Of a stretch of DNA of 11,279 nucleotides, positions 6,357 to 11,279 are shown one piece after another; position 1 is the stretch's first letter; every line of letters starts with the position of its first letter. The stretch is from positions 1 to 11,279 of the forward strand of contig JAEDJF010000043.1 in NCBI GenBank assembly GCA_016296485.1. Reading direction: 5' to 3'. The notes beneath the pieces are model-generated. The model was given only the letters and a program-made list of their open reading frames with translations. It made no database searches and was not told the origin of the DNA. Position numbers and translations under genes: made by a program. The stretch comes from Oscillospiraceae bacterium (lineage in GTDB: Bacteria > Bacillota > Clostridia > Oscillospirales > Ruminococcaceae).

Positions 6357-8096
6357 TCAGAAATCGTCGTCAAGACCGGTTATTCCGGAGGAGCTTCTTC
6401 CGGAGGAAGAATGGGCTGCGCTCTTTCTCTGGGAGGAAGCCTTGTTCTGGTTGGAACGGTTATAGAGGAAGAGAGCTACGAAAGCGACGATAAGGAGCAC
6501 CAAAGCGCCTATTACTATCCAGGCCCAAACGGGAACTCCGATTCCGGAGGACGCTTCGCCGATTTCAAGCTGTACGAGAAGTATCGGGGAGAAGGAGGTT
6601 ACGTCAATGGAGACGGAGGAAGCGTTGGCGTCGGGCATAAGGGCAACCTCGACGACAATTCCGTCCTTCGCGAGGTAGGCGAACTCGGAGAGTCCGTTTA
6701 TATCGGAAAGCACCGGGCGGTAAACTCCATTATTCTCCGCAAAAGTCATATTTCCTACTTCAGATTTGCTTCCGCTTTCTACGTCATAGAGATAGGCTTT
6801 CTTGCCGTCGGCCATATAATAGGAGCGTCCGCTGTAATCCTCCTCGCTGATGACGTGGACAAGAGCGGTGACGTATTCGTCAAAGTTGGAGGAAGCGTTT
6901 GCCTGGGTGCCGTTGAGAGCATAGGTTACGGTGCCTTCGGCGGGACCGTGATAGGTGCTTCCGTCACGGAGAATCGAAAGGTCGAAAGCCGCAAGGGCGT
7001 TGCCGGAGGAGATGAAGTCACTTGTTACGTCGTCAACCGCGCTGTAACTGTCAAGAGCGGAGATCCAAAGCTGGGCGCTGCCGCCGATGTCCTCGTTGAG
7101 GAGGAACTCAATTCCGGTTACGGGAACGTCGCCGCTGATGTTGTAGGCAAGGTTTACAGGGGTAAATTCCTCAATCGGCGGCTGCTCGGAAGCGGTGGAG
7201 CTGCTGGAGCTGCTGCTCTCGGAGGAGGAGCTCTCCGAACTGCTGGAGCTCGGAACGCTGGAGGAACTGGATGAGCTCGGTTTGCTGGAGGAACTGCTGC
7301 TGGAAGAGGGTTTGCTGGAGGAGCTGGAGCTGCTGGAAGGCTTGCTGGAGCTCGCCGCGGAGGAACTGGAGCTGCTGGAGGGCTTGCTGGAACTGCTCGA
7401 AGAGGAGCTGCTGGAGCTGCTGGAGGAATCGTCTCCGCCGATGACTATTCCGCTCTTTTTCCAAGTGGCGACAGCGGTGAAGCTTCCGTTTGCTCCGACC
7501 TGGTCGCCGGCGTCATAAATCTCGCCCTCGAGCTTCCAGCCGTCGAATTTATAGCCCTCTTTTTTGAAAGGGCAGTCCGGGAAGGTTACGACGTAATAGC
7601 CTTCGTGACCCTCGGCCTCGGTGCGGTAGGTTTCGGTGAACTTGCTGCCCGTGCCTTCGCCTGGTGTATAGGTACCGGTTATTTTGCCGGAAGAGCTGCT
7701 GCCGGATCCGGAACCGTCTTTAGACCACTGAGCAGTAGCAGTTATATAATACTGGGAGTCAAGCTTAGCGTCGCTCGACCTAAAAGTATAACTTGACGAA
7801 TATGTTGAGGAACCTATTTTCCAGCCGTCAAAAACATAACCATCTCCCGGTGCTTTAAATCCGAGAGAACTAACACTGGGAAGAGAAAGTGTCGTACTAC
7901 CTGTGGAATTTATGTCGTAGGTTGCCGAATAACTGCTTCCTGTCCCGCTGCCTGCTGTAAATGTAATTGTACATTTTGAACCTACTGGGTCCATACTTAT
8001 GGTAGCCGCCGCTTCGTACCCAAAAAACGCCGGCACGAGCGAAAATACCATCACAAGCGCCAGAAGCATGGCTGAAATTCTTTTCGTTGCTTTCAT
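6357..8096 (-). CDS. Surface protein: InlB/Flg_new-like repeats, polyserine stalk, C-terminal anchor
   Basis: A 579-residue exported protein. Order of parts: signal peptide (1 to about 31); two beta-repeat units resembling the InlB B-repeat/Flg_new family (about 42-125 and 138-213), each with the FDGWK signature (89-93, 184-188); a polyserine stalk with SKP, SVP and SE breaks (224-300); a C-terminal extracellular domain (about 308-510) of unrecognised type; one membrane helix (about 523-545); and a basic cytoplasmic tail ending GLDDDF. No LPxTG motif is present, so it is anchored by the helix, not by sortase. Such repeats are common in adhesins of gut Firmicutes; adhesion is inferred. I chose the ATG at 8096, which follows AAAGGAGG and begins a proper signal peptide; the frame runs 20 codons further upstream without a site. 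It has its own promoter at 8147-8175. Confidence 0.9.
   Translation of the reverse strand: MKATKRISAMLLALVMVFSLVPAFFGYEAAATISMDPVGSKCTITFTAGSGTGSSYSATYDINSTGSTTLSLPSVSSLGFKAPGDGYVFDGWKIGSSTYSSSYTFRSSDAKLDSQYYITATAQWSKDGSGSGSSSSGKITGTYTPGEGTGSKFTETYRTEAEGHEGYYVVTFPDCPFKKEGYKFDGWKLEGEIYDAGDQVGANGSFTAVATWKKSGIVIGGDDSSSSSSSSSSSSSSKPSSSSSSSAASSSKPSSSSSSSSKPSSSSSSSSKPSSSSSSSVPSSSSSESSSSESSSSSSSTASEQPPIEEFTPVNLAYNISGDVPVTGIEFLLNEDIGGSAQLWISALDSYSAVDDVTSDFISSGNALAAFDLSILRDGSTYHGPAEGTVTYALNGTQANASSNFDEYVTALVHVISEEDYSGRSYYMADGKKAYLYDVESGSKSEVGNMTFAENNGVYRPVLSDINGLSEFAYLAKDGIVVEVALMPDANASSVSIDVTSFSPILLVQLEIGEASSGIGVPVWAWIVIGALVLLIVAFVALFLYNRSNQNKASSQRKSAAHSSSGRSSSGITGLDDDF
7197..7427 (-). repeat. Polyserine stalk repeat with SKPSSSSSSS units
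   Basis: Residues 224-300 of the surface protein are almost all serine. Three consecutive ten-residue units of the form SKPSSSSSSS occur at residues 251-280 (7257-7346), with an earlier partial unit near 238. Serine codons alternate between AGC and TCC/TCT types and the units differ at the DNA level, so the repeat is diverged rather than a perfect slippage tract. Confidence 0.85.
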
Positions 8097-8146
8097 AAAA
8101 TTAAATCCTCCTTTAAGTTTAAAAAGAGATATTTCTACATTTAACC

Positions 8147-8175
8147 AGTATAGCACAAGGGGAAAGATTTGTCAT
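8147..8175 (-). promoter_or_regulatory. Sigma-A promoter of the surface protein gene
   Basis: On the minus strand: -35 ATGACA (8170-8175), 17-base spacer, -10 TATACT (8147-8152). The start point would be about 45 bases upstream of the ATG at 8096 and after the longer in-frame extension, which supports the shorter protein. Confidence 0.78.
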
Positions 8176-8223
8176 CACTATTTATTAATTATGGAAGTAA
8201 TATATCAAAATCGAATAAAACGC

Positions 8224-8252
8224 TTGTAAAACGGGTTTTGCTTTGTTATAAT
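8224..8252 (+). promoter_or_regulatory. Sigma-A promoter of tRNA-Leu
   Basis: A -35 box TTGTAA (8224-8229), a 17-base spacer and a perfect -10 box TATAAT (8247-8252), 22 bases before the first base of the tRNA. Confidence 0.85.
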
Positions 8253-8274
8253 ATTGTAGCGAAAGTTTAAAAAT

Positions 8275-8360
8275 GCCGCCGTGGTGGAATCGGCAGACAC
8301 AAGGGACTTAAAATCCCTCGCCCCTAAAGCGTACCGGTTCAAGTCCGGTCGGCGGCACCA
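8275..8360 (+). tRNA. tRNA-Leu(UAA)
   Basis: An 86-base class II tRNA: acceptor stem GCCGCCG with CGGCGGC, anticodon stem AGGGA/TCCCT around CTTAAAA (anticodon TAA, reading UUA and UUG), a long variable arm (CGCCCCTAAAGCGT) as expected for leucine, T arm ACCGG-TTCAAGT-CCGGT, and encoded CCA at the end. Confidence 0.97.
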
Positions 8361-8362
8361 GG

Positions 8363-8397
8363 AAAAAGACCGTTTTTAAAACGGTCTTTTTCTTTTT
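8363..8397 (+). terminator. Terminator of tRNA-Leu
   Basis: A 13-base-pair stem (8363-8375 with 8379-8391) closes a TTA loop and runs into a T-rich tail. It begins two bases after the tRNA CCA end. The A-tract on its other side may also let it end the minus-strand transcript of the next gene. Confidence 0.9.
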
Positions 8398-8412
8398 TGC
8401 CGAAGCCCGCCG

Positions 8413-9042
8413 CTATTTCAGCATAAATCCCGCCCAGCCGTCGTAGCTTTCGGAGCGCTCTTTCCAGTAAAATACTTTATCAATATATTCGGCTTTTTTC
8501 TTTTCCACAGCTTCACGGCAGTTTTCCGCCCCGAGCTCATAAACGAGCGAAGTTAGCTCGTAAATCGGAAGACCAAGGGCGTGCCCTTCGGTGTGGACAA
8601 CGCTTGCCGCCTGTCCCACCGCGTGGCAAAGGGCAATATCCTCCGGAGAGGAAAGCTCCTTCGCAAAAGCGTGGCAATCAAGGATCGCCCGCCGCGCCGC
8701 GGGCATTTTTATTTTCCCGAATGCCCAGAGCTTCGCCGCCTCTATTGCTTCCTTCGGACGCTTTTCACCCGGGTATTTTGCCTCAAGCTTTTCCGCCGTC
8801 TTTGACCCGAGGTCCAAAGCCCAGAGCACCGCCGTCCGGTGGTTCTGCTCCCCGAGGAGGAGCGCCAGATCCGAAAGGTACTCGCTGTCCTTTGAAAAGA
8901 GTATTTTATTTTTCCTTTTGATTTTTGCCTTTACTTCGTCAAGCCAGTCCAAACCGAAGCCCCCAATAAAATTTTTCAGCGCCGCTTCACAAAAAAGCTC
9001 TACTTTAAGTAGGTGGACTTTCTTTTCCCGCTCCTTTATCAT
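8413..9042 (-). CDS. Imm-5-like domain putative immunity protein
   Basis: A 209-residue, largely helical protein that resembles the family annotated as 'putative immunity protein' with an Imm-5-like domain. Family-like blocks are VLWALDLGSKTAEKLE (72-87), KRPKEAIEAAKLWAFGKIKM (94-113) followed by ARRAILDCHAFAKEL, then HAVGQAASVVHTEGHALGLP (140-159) and a C-terminal YIDKVFYWKER (186-196). Histidines 124, 140, 150 and 154 are candidate functional residues. The name comes from comparative genomics of toxin systems; many such genes are solitary, and no toxin gene is next to this one. The only in-frame start is the ATG at 9042, which lacks a proper ribosome binding site; the initiation site therefore remains doubtful. 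It is head to head with the CAT-family gene, 23 bases between starts. Confidence 0.72.
   Translation of the reverse strand: MIKEREKKVHLLKVELFCEAALKNFIGGFGLDWLDEVKAKIKRKNKILFSKDSEYLSDLALLLGEQNHRTAVLWALDLGSKTAEKLEAKYPGEKRPKEAIEAAKLWAFGKIKMPAARRAILDCHAFAKELSSPEDIALCHAVGQAASVVHTEGHALGLPIYELTSLVYELGAENCREAVEKKKAEYIDKVFYWKERSESYDGWAGFMLK
9000..9042 (+). promoter_or_regulatory. Possible promoter and palindromic operator for the CAT-family gene
   Basis: With only 23 bases between the two divergent starts, the CAT gene promoter must lie inside the Imm-5-like gene. TGGACT (9014-9019), a 17-base spacer and TATCAT (9037-9042) form a fair sigma-A promoter. Just before it is a perfect palindrome CTACTT-T-AAGTAG (9000-9012), where a repressor could sit. 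Both calls are tentative because the sequence also encodes protein on the other strand. Confidence 0.35.
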
Positions 9043-9065
9043 AATACAAAAAGGAGTGAAAAGCT

Positions 9066-9719
9066 ATGTTTACACCGATAGATTTTAAAAGCTGGTCAAG
9101 GAGAGAGACCTTCTATTATTTTTCAAAAATGGCGCCCACCGGGTACTCCCTGACCGTTTCCTTGGACGTCACCTCGCTGTACCGCACGGTAAAAAGCGCC
9201 GGGCTGAAATTTTTTCCGGCTTATCTCTGGCTCGTAACGAAGAACCTCAACAGGCAAACGGAATTCAAATGCGCCGTAAAGGACGGCGTGCTCGGGTATT
9301 TCGACACCCTCGTGCCGCTCTACGCGACGTTCCACCAGGACGACGGCACCTTTTCGCTGATGTGGACGGAGTACAGCGAAAATTTCGGCGAGTTCTACCG
9401 CCAATATCTCAAAAACCAGGAGCAGTTCGGCGACCATCACGGCATACTCTCGCAGCCCCAAACTCCGCCGGAAAACGCCTACACCGTCTCCTGTATCCCC
9501 TGGGTGCATTTTGAGCACTTCGCCGTGCACAGCTACGAAAACAAGGAGTACTATTTCCCGAGCGTCGAGGCGGGGAAATTCGAGGAACGGGACGGGCGGC
9601 TTATGATGCCGCTTTCCGTAACATGTCACCACGCGACCACGGACGGCTACCACGTTCACTTATTCCTCGAATCTCTACAGGAGGATATGAACGGCTTTGA
9701 AAAATATCTCTCGCAATAA
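9066..9719 (+). CDS. Chloramphenicol acetyltransferase-family (CatA-like) O-acetyltransferase
   Basis: A 217-residue protein of the usual CatA length. The catalytic block CHHATTDGYHV (187-197) contains the expected His189 and Asp193; the family consensus is HHxxxDG. Other family features are the opening DFKSWSRRETFYYF (6-19), FFPAYLWLVTKNLN (49-62) and EFKCAVKDGVLGYFD (66-80), and a conserved stretch around CIPWVHFEHF (143-152). The family acetylates the 3-hydroxyl of chloramphenicol using acetyl-CoA as a cytosolic trimer; many chromosomal members in gut Firmicutes have not been shown to confer resistance. The ATG at 9066 is 9 bases after AAGGAG (9051-9056). It is a single-gene unit ending at a terminator at 9725, and its codon use matches the surrounding chromosome, which argues against recent transfer. 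Confidence 0.93.
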   Translation: MFTPIDFKSWSRRETFYYFSKMAPTGYSLTVSLDVTSLYRTVKSAGLKFFPAYLWLVTKNLNRQTEFKCAVKDGVLGYFDTLVPLYATFHQDDGTFSLMWTEYSENFGEFYRQYLKNQEQFGDHHGILSQPQTPPENAYTVSCIPWVHFEHFAVHSYENKEYYFPSVEAGKFEERDGRLMMPLSVTCHHATTDGYHVHLFLESLQEDMNGFEKYLSQ

Positions 9720-9724
9720 AAACG

Positions 9725-9760
9725 GGCTGAAAGAGAATCCTCTTTCAGCCTTTTTTATTT
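9725..9760. terminator. Bidirectional terminator after the CAT-family gene
   Basis: GGCTGAAAGAG (9725-9735) pairs perfectly with 9740-9750 around AATC, followed by a T-rich run to 9760 that also contains the stop codon of the convergent membrane protein gene. On the minus strand the same stem is followed by CGTTTTTATT, so it may serve both. Confidence 0.9.
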
Positions 9761-10297
9761 TGCGCTTCTTCTCAAAAAACGCGGGCGGAACCAGTAGATA
9801 TACGCCCTCGTTATCTGCGTAAGGGCGAAGTCATACGCCACGAAGAGAAGGTTCCCGAGCCCGAGAAGAATATATACGGAATACTTTCCGAACTCGCCGA
9901 ACTCGGCGAGTATCTCCTGCATCTGGAAAAGATAAATTATGATAAAGTAGCTCACAACGATGCAGGCGTTGAAACAGATGAATTTAAGGAGCACCGAAAG
10001 GATTTTCGGTTTCACCTTTTCGAGCTGAAATTTCGTTATGGGGTAATGCCCGAAAAACATCACGAACATCAGCATTGCCTCTTTGTCCGGAGTCATTATG
10101 AAGGACAGTATCGAAACGGCAACGTAGAGGGTAAAAGCCCAGCTCGGTCCCGTTTCCACCGCCACGGTCACCATCAGAAGCCCCGCCAGCGCCGGGAGAG
10201 CGTAGGTTGAAAAGGGGAACATTCCGGTCATAAACAGCAAAACGGTGCAAAGCGCCGCCACTACGCCGCAAAGGGCAACCTGCTGGCTTCTTTTCAA
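9755..10297 (-). CDS. Polytopic membrane protein, ECF S-component-like in character
   Basis: A 180-residue very hydrophobic protein with about five or six membrane segments (roughly residues 7-26, 32-48, 53-69, 74-84, 101-124 and 140-160) and a basic C-terminus (RPRFLRRSAK). The size, the N-terminal VALCGVVAALCTVLLF and the absence of an ATPase resemble small substrate-binding components of ECF transporters, but no specific family is recognised. The start is a TTG: the frame has a TGA four codons upstream, and AAAGGTG lies 9 bases before the TTG. It is the last gene of the minus-strand operon, 40 bases after the J-domain gene, and its stop sits in the T-run of the convergent terminator. Its link to the J-domain and DUF5685-like genes is by position only. 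Confidence 0.8.
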   Translation of the reverse strand: MKRSQQVALCGVVAALCTVLLFMTGMFPFSTYALPALAGLLMVTVAVETGPSWAFTLYVAVSILSFIMTPDKEAMLMFVMFFGHYPITKFQLEKVKPKILSVLLKFICFNACIVVSYFIIIYLFQMQEILAEFGEFGKYSVYILLGLGNLLFVAYDFALTQITRAYIYWFRPRFLRRSAK

Positions 10298-10337
10298 CGC
10301 GCTTCACACCTTTCTTTTGTCAAAATCAAAAATCAAA

Positions 10338-11018
10338 TCAACAGCCCCGGCAGAGGCAGTCCATACACATAAGCCCTGTACAAATGTCGCAGGGGTCGCA
10401 GGCGCAGACCGAGCCGTTCCCGCCGACGTTTCCTGCGGTGCCGTACTGCTGGCGGTAGGCGCATTGGCGGTACGCCGCGGCGAACTCCTGGTTATTGGGC
10501 TCCGTCTGGTACGCGCGCTGGAAGCATTTCGTCGCTTCGCTGAGCCAGCCGCGCTTATAATATATACAGCCTTTGAGGTAATACCATTCCGCGTCCCGCT
10601 TATATTCCGGAACGCCGTCAAGTATCTCCTCCGCTTCGGCAATGCGGTTTTGGGATATCATACGGCGAACGTCGGCGAAATTCCCGCTATAACCGGCGCC
10701 GTAGCCGCCGTAGGCGTTCTGGGAGCCGTAATAGGCGCCGCCGTTTCCGTAGTAGCTTCCGCCGTTTCCGTAATACGCGCCGCCGCCGTAACTGTTTCCG
10801 CCGTAGGAGGAGCGCTGCTTTCCCTCTTTGCGTTCCTTGGTAATGGTGTCATAGGCGGCGTTTATCTCTTTCATCTTTTCGGAGGCAACGTCGGCAAGGG
10901 GGTTGTCCACATATTTGTCCGGGTGGTATTTTCGCACAAGGTCCCGGTACGCTTTTTTTATTTCCTCGTCGGTGGCGTCTTCCGAGACGCCGAGGACTTT
11001 ATATGGATTAGGCTCCAA
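10338..11018 (-). CDS. J-domain (DnaJ-like) protein with TPR-like region and cysteine-rich tail
   Basis: A 226-residue protein. The J domain covers about residues 4-65 with the HPD motif at 32-34, which stimulates Hsp70 (DnaK) ATPase. A Gly/Tyr/Asn-rich linker follows (about 71-112), then a helical TPR-like region (about 114-180, including AEWYYLKGCIYYKRGWLSEA). The end is unusual: eight cysteines at 205, 207, 210, 213, 218, 221, 223 and 226, enough to bind zinc or an iron-sulfur cluster. This is not the canonical DnaJ zinc finger, and the protein is far shorter than DnaJ, so it is a specialised co-chaperone rather than the housekeeping one. The start is a TTG at 11018, 8 bases after AAGGAGG; it overlaps the preceding DUF5685-like gene by 11 bases, so they are coupled. 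The partner of this protein is unknown. Confidence 0.9.
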   Translation of the reverse strand: MEPNPYKVLGVSEDATDEEIKKAYRDLVRKYHPDKYVDNPLADVASEKMKEINAAYDTITKERKEGKQRSSYGGNSYGGGAYYGNGGSYYGNGGAYYGSQNAYGGYGAGYSGNFADVRRMISQNRIAEAEEILDGVPEYKRDAEWYYLKGCIYYKRGWLSEATKCFQRAYQTEPNNQEFAAAYRQCAYRQQYGTAGNVGGNGSVCACDPCDICTGLMCMDCLCRGC

Positions 11019-11279
11019 GCCCCGTTCCTCCTTTCTTCTGGATTATTCTTTCAACCTCCGCCCGAAGACCGAGGCAAACTATATTCTCAATAATTCCTTT
11101 ATATTTGTTGAGCTCCAAAAGCGAAAGGTCGCTTTCGAGCTCCGCCGTCGTAAGAAAAAGGGCGGCCTTTGCGCTTTCGGCGGCGTTTTCGCCGCCATAG
11201 ATAAACGGGTTATAGTTCCCCTTTTTAACGTCGTCGTCAATATCGTCAAGGGCGTCGCAAAGATAGATGTAGCGCCCCA
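11008..11279 (-). CDS. DUF5685-like protein, C-terminal part (5' end beyond window)
   Basis: The last 90 codons of a minus-strand gene whose start lies beyond the right edge. It begins with RYIYLCDALDDIDDDVKK followed by GNYNPF, the signature I associate with the DUF5685 family of clostridial proteins, followed by helical sequence up to the tail RIIQKKGGTGLGA. The clustered aspartates resemble the second Asp-rich motif of squalene/phytoene synthase-type prenyltransferases, which binds Mg-diphosphate; that link is speculative. The coding frame overlaps the start of the J-domain gene by 11 bases and supplies its ribosome binding site (AAGGAGG), so the two are co-translated. The N-terminal part, needed to confirm the family, is not visible. 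Confidence 0.65.
   Translation of the reverse strand, partial: GRYIYLCDALDDIDDDVKKGNYNPFIYGGENAAESAKAALFLTTAELESDLSLLELNKYKGIIENIVCLGLRAEVERIIQKKGGTGLGA

Noticed and set aside
6411..7274. A 287-codon plus-strand open frame opposite the surface protein gene
   Set aside because: It is a shadow of the Ser/Gly-rich coding sequence on the minus strand: low complexity, no ribosome binding site, and the minus frame has a signal peptide, known repeats and its own promoter.
7195..7518. Leu/Glu-rich plus-strand frame and a Gln/Leu-rich minus-strand frame over the polyserine stalk
   Set aside because: Both are frame-shifted readings of the serine codons AGC and TCC; only the polyserine frame joins a signal peptide to a membrane anchor.
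8413..9042. Toxin-immunity pair based on the Imm-5-like name
   Set aside because: No toxin or secretion gene lies nearby; the neighbours are a tRNA and a CAT-family enzyme, so a complete toxin system is not supported.
10245..11093. A 282-codon plus-strand open frame opposite the J-domain operon
   Set aside because: Its Ala/Val-rich translation mirrors codons of the J-domain gene; it crosses three genes with clear features and has no initiation site.

Overview
The window looks like a piece of chromosome from an anaerobic gut-type Firmicute, probably a clostridial lineage close to Oscillospiraceae/Ruminococcaceae. The hints are strong AAGGAGG-type ribosome binding sites, frequent TTG starts, signal peptides of the MKKLIALLLALVMVLS type, both tRNA genes encoding CCA, a DUF5685-like/J-domain pair, and GC-rich codons. 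This is inference from style, not a database match.

Left end (1-1970): an AT-richer block with two adjacent DUF3137 paralogues (the first cut by the window edge) and a 66-residue membrane protein, joined by 4-base ATGA overlaps. An unrecognised gene remnant follows, then a strong terminator and a tRNA-Arg(CCU) on the minus strand, whose 3' end faces this block.

Middle (2047-6350): two Nudix hydrolases on the minus strand, diverging from an NAD-type malic enzyme on the plus strand. Behind the malic enzyme is a tiny ORF, MRLRISRL, with its own good ribosome binding site. It is followed by a hairpin that can mask the ribosome binding site of a GNAT acetyltransferase. MRLR is a known macrolide-dependent ribosome-stalling motif of ermD-type leaders, so this looks like a drug-responsive translational attenuator and is the most interesting signal here. 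A third Nudix hydrolase (Ap4A-hydrolase-like) converges on the GNAT gene, and a lipoprotein gene with a clear sigma-A promoter follows.

Right part (6357-11279): a large surface protein (signal peptide, two InlB/Flg_new-like beta repeats, polyserine stalk, C-terminal membrane anchor) lies on the minus strand, convergent with the lipoprotein. Next come tRNA-Leu(UAA) with its promoter and terminator, an Imm-5-like 'putative immunity protein' gene, and, head to head only 23 bases away, a chloramphenicol acetyltransferase-family gene. The window ends in a minus-strand operon: a DUF5685-like protein (C-terminal part only), a J-domain/TPR protein with an eight-cysteine tail, and a polytopic membrane protein.

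Genes are packed in short operons separated by hairpin terminators, several of which can serve both strands. Two acetyltransferases of antibiotic-resistance type, one with a resistance-type leader, lie within about 5 kb, but their substrates cannot be read from the sequence.
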